A stretch of DNA of 42,697 nt. Origin: AA29 sp041481445 (lineage in GTDB: Bacteria > Acidobacteriota > Vicinamibacteria > Fen-336). Under the pieces are notes generated by a model. The model ran no database searches, was not told where the DNA came from, and saw only the letters and a list, made by a program, of their open reading frames with translations. The stretch spans positions 1 through 42,697 of the forward strand of contig JBGPBV010000046.1 of NCBI GenBank assembly GCA_041481445.1. The letters run 5' to 3'. A program made the translations under genes and the position numbers. Below, piece after piece: positions 32,489 through 41,599 of the stretch (position 1 is its first letter; the number at the start of each line of letters is the position of its first letter).

Positions 32489-35400
32489 ACCCCGCCCGCG
32501 TCGCCGCGCAGAACGCGCGCGCCGTCCTCCTCGTCACCGTCCTCCTCGCGCTGGCCGGCTTCATCACGCTGCTCGGCCTGCCCAGCGACATCTATCCGCC
32601 GCTGAACTTCCCGCGCGTCGTCATCATCGGCCACACGGGGACGCTGCCCGCCCGGTCCATGGCCTTGAGCGTCACGCGGCCCATCGAGCAGGTCGTGATG
32701 GAGGTACCGGGCATCCGCCGTGTCCGGTCCACGACCTTCCGCGGCTCGACGGAGATCTCGGCCCAGTTCGATCCCAAGGCGGACATCCTGCAGGCGCTCC
32801 AGCAGGTCCAGAACCGCGTGGCCGAGCTGCGGGGCGAGCTTCCGGCGCAGACCGAGCTCACCGTGGAGCGGCTGACGACGTCGGCCTTCCCGATCCTCAG
32901 CTACAACCTCACCGGTGGCCTCGCCCAGGCCGACCTCCGCGACTACGGCTTCTACGTCGTCCGCCCGACCCTCGCCCGCGTGCCCGGCGTGGGCCGGGTC
33001 GAGGTCCTGTCGAGCGACGAGCGCGAGATCGAGGTGGTGGCCGATCCCGGGCGGCTCCTGGCGAGTGGACTGACCGTGCACGACCTGGCCGAGGCGCTCA
33101 AGGCCGCGAATCAGGTCACCCCCGTGGCGCGCTATCCGGCCTCCGGGCAGCAATACCTGGTGCTGGCCTCCGGCCTCTGGGGCTCGGTCGCCGACATCGG
33201 GCGCACCCCCGCCTCGGTGAGCAAGGGGGCGTCGGTCCGGGTCGCCGACCTCGCCGACGTGTACCACGGCGTCCCCGACCGCGTCATGCTCATCAAGGGC
33301 AACGGGGAGCCGGCGGCACTGATCAACGTGTCGCAGCAGGTCGGGGCCAACATCCTCGAGGTGCGCAACGGCGTGGAGGCCAGCTTGCGCGAGCTGACGG
33401 CGAGCCTGCCTTCCGGCCTCCGCATCCAGAAGGTCTACGACCTGGCCGGGTTCGTGGCCGACGCCATGGCCAGCGTGCGCGACGCCATCGTCATCGGCGG
33501 CCTGCTCGCCATCGTCGTGCTCTTCGTGTTCCTGCGCTCCTGGCGCATCACCGTGGTGGCGGCGCTGACCCTGCCCCTCACCGTCATCTCCACCTTCCTG
33601 TTCATGAGGCTGTTCGCGGAGACGGTGAACCTCATGTCGATGGGAGGGTTGGCCGTCGCCATCGGCCTCGTGATCGACGATGCGGTGGTGGTGGTGGAGA
33701 ACATCCACCGCCACCTCGCCCACGGCGAGGACAACGCCATCGAGAAGGCGACGGGGGAGCTGGTGGCGCCGGTGATCGGCTCCACCCTCACCACGGTGGT
33801 CGTGTTCGCGCCCCTGGGCCTGCTCTCCGGCGTGGTTGGCCAGTTCTTCCGCGCCCTCTCGATCACGCTGAGCGTGTCGGTGATCCTGTCACTCTTCCTG
33901 GCCCTCAGCCTGATTCCGCTCCTCGCCCACTGGGCCTACGGCAAGGGCGCGCACGCCGCCGAGACCTCGCGCAAGCTCGACGACCGCTACACGCGCTACC
34001 TCGAGCAGGCGATGGTCCGGCCGCGGCTCCTCCTGATCGGGGTGGCCGCGCTGATCGTGCTCGCCCTCGTGACCTACCGCCTGGTGGGCAGCGGGTTCCT
34101 GCCCCACATGGACGAGGGCGGGTTCGTCATCGACATGCGGAGCCCGGCGGGGAGCGCGCTCGAGGAGACGGACCGCATGGTCGGCAAGGTCGAGAAGATC
34201 GTGGCCGGCACCCCGGAGGTGGCCTCGTTCTCGCGCCGCACGGGCGCGGAGCTGGGCCTGTTCGCCACCCAGCCCAACAAGAGCGACATGGTGGTGAGAT
34301 TGAAACCGCGCGGAGAACGCCGTCGCTCCGCCGATGCCGTCGTCGAAGAGGTCCGGTCCAAGGTCCAGGAGCACGTGCCGGGCCTGGACGTCGAGTTCGT
34401 CCAACTCCTCCAGGACATGATCGGCGACCTGGAGGGGAATCCGGAGCCCATCGACGTCAAGATCTTCGGCGACGACGTCGAGAGGCTGGCCTCCATCGCG
34501 GAGGACGTGCAGTCCAGGGTGGAGAAGGTGAAGGGCGTGGTCGACGTGGTGGGCGTGCAGCGTGGTACCCCGGAAGTGACGTGGCAGATCGATCCGCTCG
34601 CCGCCGGCCGGCTGGGGCTGACGGTGGAGCAGGTCTCGCAGCAGCTCCAGTCGGCCTGGCTGGGAGAAGTGGCGACCGACCTGCGCCTCTTCGACCGGAC
34701 CATACCTGTTCGCGTGCGCTACCCGGACGCGATCCGTCTGGACCGCAACCGACTGGGCCAGACGCCGGTACGCGGGGCGAACGGACAGGTGGCGACGATC
34801 GCCAGCCTGGCCCGCCCTACGCAGAGCGCGCCCGAAGTCATCATGCAACGCGAGAACCTGCGGCAGATGGCCACGGTCACGGCGCGCCTGGAAGCCCGTG
34901 ACCTCGGCAGCGCGGTCGAGGAGCTCAAGGCCAGCCTGGCCGGGGTCAAGCTGCCCGTCGGCTACACGATCGAGGTGGGCGGCCAGTACGAGTCGCAGCG
35001 GCAGGCCTTCCGCGAGCTGCTCCTCGTGCTCGGCATCGCCGCCTCGCTGGTCCTGGTCGTGCTCGTCATCGAGTTCCGGTCCTTCACGCCCGCCGTCCTG
35101 ATCCTGGCCGCGGCCCCCCTCTCGTTCGGGGGCGCGCTCCTGATGCTGCTGATCACGCGCACGGAGCTCAACGTGTCGTCGGCCATGGGGTTCATCCTGC
35201 TCATCGGCCTCGTCGTGAAGAACGGCATCGTGATGATCGACTACGCGCACCACCTGCACGAGAGGGGGGCGCCCTTCCAGGAGGCGGTCGAGCGCGCGGC
35301 GCGCATCCGCCTGCGACCCATCCTCATGACCACGCTCTGCACGCTGTTCGGCCTGCTGCCCCTGGCCCTGGGCCTGGGGGCGGGCGCGGAGCTGCAGAAG

Positions 35401-35514
35401 CCGCTGGCCCTGGTCGTGATCGGGGGCCTGAGCCTCTCGACCCTGGTGACGTTGTTCGCGGTGCCCACGTTCTACGTCGGCCTGCGGCGGCGCACCGAGG
35501 GCGCGGGAGCGTGA
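32485..35514 (+). CDS. RND-family efflux pump inner-membrane transporter
   Basis: This 1009-aa protein has the 12-helix RND layout: an N-terminal helix (VTVLLALAGFITLLGL), a large periplasmic loop (to about 330), six helices, a second large loop and six more helices. The TM4 signature reads VAIGLVIDDAVVVVENIHRH. This resembles the HAE (drug/hydrophobe) group rather than the FGLIVDG form of CzcA metal pumps. The proton-relay Asp pair is present in IDDAV. The substrate is unknown; the metal label often given to its CzcC-like neighbour is not supported. It is the last gene of the TCS-efflux operon. Confidence 0.93.
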   Translation: MNPARVAAQNARAVLLVTVLLALAGFITLLGLPSDIYPPLNFPRVVIIGHTGTLPARSMALSVTRPIEQVVMEVPGIRRVRSTTFRGSTEISAQFDPKADILQALQQVQNRVAELRGELPAQTELTVERLTTSAFPILSYNLTGGLAQADLRDYGFYVVRPTLARVPGVGRVEVLSSDEREIEVVADPGRLLASGLTVHDLAEALKAANQVTPVARYPASGQQYLVLASGLWGSVADIGRTPASVSKGASVRVADLADVYHGVPDRVMLIKGNGEPAALINVSQQVGANILEVRNGVEASLRELTASLPSGLRIQKVYDLAGFVADAMASVRDAIVIGGLLAIVVLFVFLRSWRITVVAALTLPLTVISTFLFMRLFAETVNLMSMGGLAVAIGLVIDDAVVVVENIHRHLAHGEDNAIEKATGELVAPVIGSTLTTVVVFAPLGLLSGVVGQFFRALSITLSVSVILSLFLALSLIPLLAHWAYGKGAHAAETSRKLDDRYTRYLEQAMVRPRLLLIGVAALIVLALVTYRLVGSGFLPHMDEGGFVIDMRSPAGSALEETDRMVGKVEKIVAGTPEVASFSRRTGAELGLFATQPNKSDMVVRLKPRGERRRSADAVVEEVRSKVQEHVPGLDVEFVQLLQDMIGDLEGNPEPIDVKIFGDDVERLASIAEDVQSRVEKVKGVVDVVGVQRGTPEVTWQIDPLAAGRLGLTVEQVSQQLQSAWLGEVATDLRLFDRTIPVRVRYPDAIRLDRNRLGQTPVRGANGQVATIASLARPTQSAPEVIMQRENLRQMATVTARLEARDLGSAVEELKASLAGVKLPVGYTIEVGGQYESQRQAFRELLLVLGIAASLVLVVLVIEFRSFTPAVLILAAAPLSFGGALLMLLITRTELNVSSAMGFILLIGLVVKNGIVMIDYAHHLHERGAPFQEAVERAARIRLRPILMTTLCTLFGLLPLALGLGAGAELQKPLALVVIGGLSLSTLVTLFAVPTFYVGLRRRTEGAGA

Positions 35515-35553
35515 CCGAGCAGCGCTGGGACTCGGGACCCCGGCGGGCCGGCT

Positions 35554-36837
35554 TCAGCCGCCGAGGATCCTCTCCGTCTCCTCCGCGAACGCGTTCACAT
35601 CCTCGACGCGGGTATAGAGGCTGGGAGTCACGCGCACGCCCGAGAATTCCTCGTGCCCGAAGGCGACGACGAAGATGCGGCGGCGCTCCCACAGCGCTTC
35701 CGCGAGGTCGAACGGGCTGATCCCCTCCACCGCGAAGGTCCCCAGGCCGCACGACATCTCGGGCGAGAGGTCGGTCAGCAGCCGCACCCGCGGATGGCGC
35801 ACGAGACGGCGCGCCCAGCGGTCCCGCAGGTAGCGCAGGCGCGCGGACTTCCGGGCCGTGCCGAGCACGTCGTGGAAGGCCAGGGCCTCGAGCACCGCGT
35901 TGTGCAGGGACGCGGGGTGGGTGCCGATCTGCTCGAGCTTCCGGATGTCGTCGTCGCGGATCTCGGGGGTGGCCGCCATGAGCGGCCACAGGCGGGGGAT
36001 CTTCTCGCGCCGGACGTAGAGGAACCCCGTGCCGATCGGGCCCATGACCCACTTGTGCAGGGTGGCCCCGTAGTAGTCGCATCCGATGTCGTCGCGGCGG
36101 AAGGGGAGCTGGGCCAGGGCGTGCGCCCCGTCCACGACGACCTCGAGGCCCGCGTCGCGCCCCAGGCGGCAGATCTCCGCCACCGGGAAGATCTGGCCGG
36201 TGAGGTACGTCATGTGCGAGACCAGTATCGCGCGCGTGCGCGGCGTGATCGCGCGGCGGAAGCGCTCGACGAGGTCGTCCGGCGACGGGGGCGGAACCGG
36301 GAAGGAGATGGCCCGTACGACCACGCCCTCCCGCCGCTCGCGCTGGCGCAGGGCGGCCAGCGTCCGCGGGTAGTCCTGGTTCGTGGTGAGCACCTCGTCG
36401 CCCGGCCGCAGGTCGAAGCCCAGCAGGACCGTCTCCAGGGACTCGCAGGCGTTGCGGGTGATCGCGACCTCCTCCGTGTCGCAGCCGAAGAGGTCGGCCA
36501 GGCGGGCGCGGACGGCCTCCACCTCCGGCTCCAGGACGGACCACATCGCGTAGGCGGGCGCCTCGTTGGCGCGCCCCTGGTCGCGCCGCAGCGCGTCCTG
36601 GACCAGGCGCGGCGAGGGCGAGACGCCGCCGTTGTTGAGGTTCACGAGCGTGCGGTCGACGTCGAAGCAGCCCTGCACGACGGACCAGAGGCGCTCGTCC
36701 GCGGCCGCCTCTTCCGGCGACCGGCCCTCGACCACGGCCAGCGCCTCCCGCAGGGGGGCGAGGGCGGCCTCGCACCGGCGCTGCCGCTCGCGCTTGCGGT
36801 CCGCCGCTTCCGCCGCCGCCGAGGAGGCAATGGTCAT
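35554..36837 (-). CDS. class V aminotransferase, isopenicillin-N-epimerase-like
   Basis: This 427-aa PLP enzyme of fold type I has the Schiff-base Lys262 in GATLHKWVMGPIG, the Asp236/His239 pair in VVVDGAHALAQL, and the N-terminal LNNGGVSPSPRLVQ typical of the isopenicillin-N epimerase/CsdA-like group. The reaction cannot be assigned: epimerase, desulfurase, lyase and aminotransferase activities are all known. It has no export signal, although some relatives carry Tat signals. It converges with the RND gene at a 39-base gap and diverges from the Rieske gene. Confidence 0.88.
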   Translation of the reverse strand: MTIASSAAAEAADRKRERQRRCEAALAPLREALAVVEGRSPEEAAADERLWSVVQGCFDVDRTLVNLNNGGVSPSPRLVQDALRRDQGRANEAPAYAMWSVLEPEVEAVRARLADLFGCDTEEVAITRNACESLETVLLGFDLRPGDEVLTTNQDYPRTLAALRQRERREGVVVRAISFPVPPPSPDDLVERFRRAITPRTRAILVSHMTYLTGQIFPVAEICRLGRDAGLEVVVDGAHALAQLPFRRDDIGCDYYGATLHKWVMGPIGTGFLYVRREKIPRLWPLMAATPEIRDDDIRKLEQIGTHPASLHNAVLEALAFHDVLGTARKSARLRYLRDRWARRLVRHPRVRLLTDLSPEMSCGLGTFAVEGISPFDLAEALWERRRIFVVAFGHEEFSGVRVTPSLYTRVEDVNAFAEETERILGG

Positions 36838-36917
36838 GGCCGCCGATGATATCGCGGGCGGCGCGGCCGCCGCCTGATGCGCTAGACTGCGCGACGCGCG
36901 AGGAGGCGGTGGCCGGG

Positions 36918-37229
36918 ATGGCGGATTGGGTGAAGACGGTGGCCGTGTCCGAGCTGCCGCCGGGCCGCTGTGCCGAGGTCAGCGTGGGAGGCAAGCCCGT
37001 CGCCCTCTACAACGTGGACGGCACCTTCCATGCGACGAGCAACATCTGCCTGCACCGCGGGGGGCCCCTGGGCCAGGGGATGCTGGAAGGACACGCCGTC
37101 ATGTGTCCCTGGCACGCCTGGACGTGGGACGTCCGCACGGGAGAGAACACCGCCAACCCGAGCCTGCGCATCCCCGCCTACGAGGTGAAGGTCGAGGACG
37201 AGCAGGTGCTCGTGCGGCTGCCGGACTAG
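36918..37229 (+). CDS. Rieske-type [2Fe-2S] ferredoxin
   Basis: This 103-aa protein is a soluble, single-domain Rieske protein. The cluster ligands are Cys44 and His46 (ICLHRGGPL) and Cys63 and His66 (MCPWHAWTW). The length fits NirD/ferredoxin-type partners of dioxygenases or nitrite reductases; no such partner is nearby. ATG 36918 follows GGCCGGG; a GTG at 36909 is an alternative. Its stop overlaps that of the convergent GGDEF gene through a shared CTAG. Confidence 0.9.
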   Translation: MADWVKTVAVSELPPGRCAEVSVGGKPVALYNVDGTFHATSNICLHRGGPLGQGMLEGHAVMCPWHAWTWDVRTGENTANPSLRIPAYEVKVEDEQVLVRLPD

Positions 37230-39208
37230 GACCGCGGGGGGCCGTCGGCCGTCTTGGCCTGCGGGGCGCCGCAGACGCAGTTGCGGCCGCCCTCTTTCGC
37301 GGAGTACAGGCGCTGGTCGGCCACCCACACCAGCCGCTCCTCGGTCGCTCCGTCCTGGGGCCACGTCGCCACGCCCATCGACGCCGTCACCTGGCCGACC
37401 GTCTCCACGAGCGTGGTCGAAAGCCGGACGCGCACGCGCTCGGCGGCCCGGATCGCCCCGAGGTGGTCGGTGCCGGGCAGCAGCAGCGCGAATTCCTCGC
37501 CCCCGAACCGGGCCACCACGTCGGTGTCGCGGCGGGCCTCCTTGAGGGCGGCGGCGACGTGCCGGATGGCGGAGTCGCCCGCGGGATGGCCGAAGGTGTC
37601 GTTGACCTTCTTCAGGTGGTCGACGTCCACCAGCACCAGCGAGAGGGGGAGGCCGGTGCGCCGGGCCCGGCCCAGCTCCCGCCGCAGGGCCTCGGTGAAG
37701 CGCCGCCGGTTGGCGAGCTGGGTGAGCTCGTCCGTCGACGCCATCTGGCTCAGGGCGGCGAACAGCCGCGCGTTCTCCACCCCGAGGGCGACCTGCTGGG
37801 TCACGTCGCCGAGGAACTCGATCACGGGGGCGTCGAAGTGGCCGTAGTGGCGGACGGAGACGAGGCTGACCGCGCCCAGGAGCTGGTCCCGCACGGCGAG
37901 GGGAATGATGAGCAGCGACAGCGCGGCCTCGAAGGGATGGAGGTCGGCGGGCGGGGGCCGGTCCTCGTCCTGGAAGAGCAGGTGCTCGCCCTTGGCGAGC
38001 GGCCCCGCTCCCGTGGCGGGGTCCAGGGGCCGCGTCGCGATCGTCGACTCCTCTTCCGGCGTGGTGCCCGCCCAGGCGACCGGCGTGAGGTTGAGGGCGC
38101 GGCTGCCCCGGAGGTAGAGGACGACCCGATCGGCCCCGCTGGCCGCCATCAGCTCGGGCGCGACCGCCTGCAGCAGCGACTCCGGCTCGTGGCGGGTGGC
38201 GGCCAGGCGGGTGATGCGCGCCACCGCCGTGGCCCGCGCCCGCGCCTGGCGCTCCTTGCGCAGGAGGGCCCCCGCCTCCAGGAAGAGCGCGGCGTGGTCG
38301 GCGAAGGCGCCCACGATGCGCTCGTCGCGCGGGCTCGGCACGTGCTCGGCGTCGAAGACCACCACGATCGCGCCGCGCATGTCGTCGCGGGTGAGGAGGA
38401 GGGGAGCGGCCAGCGCACGCCCGGTGAACCCGCGCAGCCCCAGGCGGGGCAGGTGCACGGCGATGTCGGTGAGCACGGTGATCTTTCGCGAGAGGAACGC
38501 GCGGCGCAGGTCGCCCGCCTGCTCGAGGGGGATCTCGCCCTCCGGATCCGCCCCCCGCGAGGCCACCGCGCGCAGGACCCGGCCTTCCAGGACCACCGCC
38601 ACCGCCGCCTGGTAGCGCACGACCCGCCACATCTGGTCGAGGACGGTGCTGAGCGCGGCCTGCTCGGAGAGGGTGCCGACCAGGGCCCGCGAGACCTCGC
38701 GCAGGCCCTCGCTGAGCACGCGGCGGTCGCGCTCGTCCACGTAGAGACGGATGTTCTCGATGGTGACGCCCACCGCTCCCGCCAGCGCGGTCAGGGTCTT
38801 CACGTCCTCGGCGTTGAAGCCGCCCGGCTTGTTGATGGCGTAGAGGAGGCCGAGGATGCGCCCGCTCTGGCGCACGGGCACGGTCAGGACCGCGCGTACG
38901 CCCCGGTCCTTCACGGAGGCGTCGTAGAAGGGGTCGTGGGCCGGGTCGTTGCTCAGGTACGGCTCGCCCGTGCGCACCACGTGGGCGGAGGCGGGGGCCT
39001 CCGCGATGGGGAACCGGTACTGGGGGATCGAGCGGGCGGCGGCGCCGTAGCTCGGCCGGCGGGCGATCAGCTCCTCGGTCTCGGGATCGTAGAGGGCGAG
39101 GTGGCAGGTCTCGGCGCCGACGGCGGCGGCGGCGCTCCGCGCGACGGCATCGTAGTTCTCCCCGACGTCTTCATGCAGGAGGAGAAGGGAGGGCTCGAGG
39201 AAGTCCAG
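37226..39208 (-). CDS. GAF-domain diguanylate cyclase, probable CTG start
   Basis: This 660-aa protein has three GAF domains (about 10-155, 180-320 and 335-480) and a C-terminal GGDEF domain. The catalytic motif is GGEEF (569-573), and RDTD (560-563), five residues before it, is the inhibitory I-site. It should make cyclic di-GMP in response to ligands or signals bound by the GAF domains. The first standard start, GTG 38980, removes half of the first GAF domain. The frame is open and protein-like farther up (FLEPSLLLLHEDVGENYD), with no ATG, GTG or TTG, until CTG 39208, which follows GAGGT. I use that. A promoter-like TTGACA-17-TTTGAT lies at 39239-39267 just upstream. Confidence 0.8.
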   Translation of the reverse strand: MDFLEPSLLLLHEDVGENYDAVARSAAAAVGAETCHLALYDPETEELIARRPSYGAAARSIPQYRFPIAEAPASAHVVRTGEPYLSNDPAHDPFYDASVKDRGVRAVLTVPVRQSGRILGLLYAINKPGGFNAEDVKTLTALAGAVGVTIENIRLYVDERDRRVLSEGLREVSRALVGTLSEQAALSTVLDQMWRVVRYQAAVAVVLEGRVLRAVASRGADPEGEIPLEQAGDLRRAFLSRKITVLTDIAVHLPRLGLRGFTGRALAAPLLLTRDDMRGAIVVVFDAEHVPSPRDERIVGAFADHAALFLEAGALLRKERQARARATAVARITRLAATRHEPESLLQAVAPELMAASGADRVVLYLRGSRALNLTPVAWAGTTPEEESTIATRPLDPATGAGPLAKGEHLLFQDEDRPPPADLHPFEAALSLLIIPLAVRDQLLGAVSLVSVRHYGHFDAPVIEFLGDVTQQVALGVENARLFAALSQMASTDELTQLANRRRFTEALRRELGRARRTGLPLSLVLVDVDHLKKVNDTFGHPAGDSAIRHVAAALKEARRDTDVVARFGGEEFALLLPGTDHLGAIRAAERVRVRLSTTLVETVGQVTASMGVATWPQDGATEERLVWVADQRLYSAKEGGRNCVCGAPQAKTADGPPRS

Positions 39209-39238
39209 CGGGACCTCGATTTTAGCGGAGGGGAAGGA

Positions 39239-39267
39239 ATCAAACCCCAGGGCGTCCGCCCTGTCAA
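39239..39267 (-). promoter_or_regulatory. sigma70-like promoter for the GGDEF gene
   Basis: On the minus strand TTGACA (39267-39262) and TTTGAT (39244-39239) are separated by exactly 17 bases. The -35 is a perfect match and the -10 matches four of six. Transcription would begin near 39231, about 25 bases before the proposed CTG start. This is the clearest promoter in the window. Confidence 0.6.
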
Positions 39268-39338
39268 GATGGACATTTCGGCGTGGCTGTGCGAAAAATC
39301 ATGGTTCGGGCGCCCCTCACTTGACTCGCCCGCCGATC

Positions 39339-41543
39339 ATGAGGAAGACCTTTTCCATCATCGTGTTGCTCCTGGGCGCGGCCTGGCTGGCCGCCGCCCA
39401 GGCTCCCGCTCCGTCGCCCGCCCCCGCGGCCTCTCCGGCCGCGCCGGGCGGTCCCCCGGCCGCCCCCGACGCCGCGGTGGCCGCCGCCAACGCGTCCTTC
39501 CCGTCCCAGGTCGAGATGGTGATCGTCGACGTGGTGGTCACGGACAAGAAGGGCGAGCCGGTCAGCGGCCTCACCAAGGACGACTTCGTGGTCACGGAGG
39601 AGGACACTCCCCAGCCGATCTCGACCTTCGAGGCCGTCCAGCTCCCGGCCCAGGCCTCGGAGAAGCCGGCGCCGCGGCCGCGCGTGTCCACCAACCTCGA
39701 CCGCGAGACCCACGCCGGCCGCTCGTTCGTCATCCTCTTCGACGACATCCATCTCTCGCTGGGCAGCGCGCAGCGGGCGAAGGCGGCGGTGGCACAGTTC
39801 CTGAAGACGGGGGTGCGGGAGGGGGACCGCGTGAGCCTGGTCGCCAGCGGCGGCGGGGCCTGGTGGAGCACGCGCATGGAGGCGGGACGTGACGAGCTGA
39901 TGGCGCTGCTCAAGCGCCTGGAGGGCCGCTTCATCCCGGACAGCTCGCCCGAGCGCATGTCCGATTACGAGGCGATGCGCATCCACATCTACCACGACCC
40001 GCAGGTCGAGGAGGTGGTGGCCCGCCGCTTCGACAGCTACGGCGTGACCCAGCGCCAGCAGCAATCCGACGACCAGAGCCAGCAGCTCGCCGGCGCCGGC
40101 GACCCGTTCGTGGAGGCGCGCGCCACCGAGGTCTACTTCCAGTCCGTCTCCCGCAACCGCATCACGCTGGAGATCCTGCAGCGCGTGCTCACCTCGCTGG
40201 GGGCGGCCAAGGGCCGCAAATCCGTGATCCTCGTCTCCGAGGGGTTCATCTACGACCCCAACCTCGATGAGTTCAAGGACGCCGTCCAGGCCTCCCGCCG
40301 CGCCAACGCGGCCATGTACTTCCTGGACGCCCGCGGGCTGACCGGGATGCCGGCGTATTTCACCGCGGAGTTCGGGCCGGCGATCGACAGCCGCGACGTC
40401 GGGGCCGCCTTCCTGGACACCCTGCAGGAGTCGGAGGGGTCGGAGTCGCTGGCCTCGGACAGCGGCGGCTTCTCGGTCAAGAACACGAACGACCTCGGCC
40501 GGGGGATCGAGCGCATCGCGAGCGAGAGCCGGACCTACTACTTGCTCGGATACGTCCCCGCCAATGCCGCCCGCGACGGCCGCTTCCGCAAGATCCAGGT
40601 CAAGCTGCCCAGCCGCAAGGGCCTGACCATCCGCGCACGCAAGGGGTACTTCGCGCCGATGGAAGGCAAGACGGTGGCCAAGAAGCAGGAGAGCGTCGAC
40701 CCCGACATCCAGGCCGCCCTCGACTCCCCCTACCAGGAGCAGGGCGTGTCGCTGCGCTCGACGTCGTACGTGTTCGACGAGACCCTGCTCGGCAAGGCGA
40801 GCTCGATCATCGCCGCCGACGTGGACGTGTCGAAGTTCGCGTTCCAGGAGAACGGCGGCCGCTTCCAGGACACGCTCGACTACCTGATCGTGGTGGCCCA
40901 CCGGGAGACGGGCGAGTTCTACCGCTACGACCAGAAGGTCGAGATGAACCTCCTGCCCGCCACGCGGCAGAGGCTGGCCGCCAACTGGTTCCCGATGGTG
41001 CGGGATTTCGAGCTGGCCCCGGGCGGCTACCAGGCCAAGATCGTGGTGCGCGACCACAACAGCGGGAAGATCGGGACGGTCATCCACGAGTTCGAGGTGC
41101 CGGACCTGTCGCAGTTCCGGACCTCGACCCCCGTCATCAGCGACACCCTCCAGGAGGACGCGGACAAGAAGAGCACGCCCCACCCGGTGGTGATCGTGCG
41201 GCGGAACTTCGCGCCCGGGGCCACCCTGTTCGCCTCCTTCGAGGTGTACGGGGCGACCAAGGAGAAGCCCAGCGGGATGCCCAACGTGAGCGCGGGCTAC
41301 ACGGTGCGGAAGCCGGACGGCACGCCGGTGGTGGTGGTCGCGCCCTCCCGCATCAATCCGACCTCGCTCGGCAAGCTCTCGCGCATCGTGGGGACGCGGC
41401 TGCCCCCGGAGGCCACCGGCGACCTCGAGTTCGTGCTGAGCGTCAAGGACGAGATCTCGGGGAAGACGCTCGAGGTGAAGGAGCCGTTCACGGTCGGTGC
41501 GCCCGCGCCGGCCGCGGCCGCCACGGGCGGGGGCGGCCAGTAG
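39339..41543 (+). CDS. secreted VWFA-related domain protein (Acidobacteriota type)
   Basis: This 734-aa protein has a signal peptide (FSIIVLLLGAAWLAAAQ) and a Pro/Ala-rich stretch, then the phrase VDVVVTDKKGEPVSGLTKDDF, a hallmark of the large VWFA-related family expanded in Acidobacteriota. A von Willebrand A-like domain (about 120-430) shows FVILFDDIHLSLGSAQ and GRKSVILVSEGF. The C-terminus has beta-sandwich repeats (YQAKIVVRDHNSGKIG). These proteins are probably secreted or envelope-bound and may bind ligands; their function is not known. ATG 39339 is preferred because it begins the signal peptide; a TTG at 39321 is possible. Confidence 0.85.
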   Translation: MRKTFSIIVLLLGAAWLAAAQAPAPSPAPAASPAAPGGPPAAPDAAVAAANASFPSQVEMVIVDVVVTDKKGEPVSGLTKDDFVVTEEDTPQPISTFEAVQLPAQASEKPAPRPRVSTNLDRETHAGRSFVILFDDIHLSLGSAQRAKAAVAQFLKTGVREGDRVSLVASGGGAWWSTRMEAGRDELMALLKRLEGRFIPDSSPERMSDYEAMRIHIYHDPQVEEVVARRFDSYGVTQRQQQSDDQSQQLAGAGDPFVEARATEVYFQSVSRNRITLEILQRVLTSLGAAKGRKSVILVSEGFIYDPNLDEFKDAVQASRRANAAMYFLDARGLTGMPAYFTAEFGPAIDSRDVGAAFLDTLQESEGSESLASDSGGFSVKNTNDLGRGIERIASESRTYYLLGYVPANAARDGRFRKIQVKLPSRKGLTIRARKGYFAPMEGKTVAKKQESVDPDIQAALDSPYQEQGVSLRSTSYVFDETLLGKASSIIAADVDVSKFAFQENGGRFQDTLDYLIVVAHRETGEFYRYDQKVEMNLLPATRQRLAANWFPMVRDFELAPGGYQAKIVVRDHNSGKIGTVIHEFEVPDLSQFRTSTPVISDTLQEDADKKSTPHPVVIVRRNFAPGATLFASFEVYGATKEKPSGMPNVSAGYTVRKPDGTPVVVVAPSRINPTSLGKLSRIVGTRLPPEATGDLEFVLSVKDEISGKTLEVKEPFTVGAPAPAAAATGGGGQ

Positions 41544-41545
41544 GG

Positions 41546-41551
41546 TATACT
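41546..41551 (+). promoter_or_regulatory. possible -10 element of secG, TATACT
   Basis: A five-of-six match to TATAAT lies 49 bases before the secG start, just after the stop of the VWFA-related gene. The corresponding -35 position is not convincing. Confidence 0.35.
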
Positions 41552-41599
41552 CGGGGTTTCGGCGCGGCCTGAAGCGGCCCCGCCCTGGATGGGAAACGC

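Noticed and set aside
32485..35514. CzcA heavy-metal pump label
   Set aside because: The TM4 signature does not match the FGLIVDG form of metal pumps, so only RND family membership is claimed.
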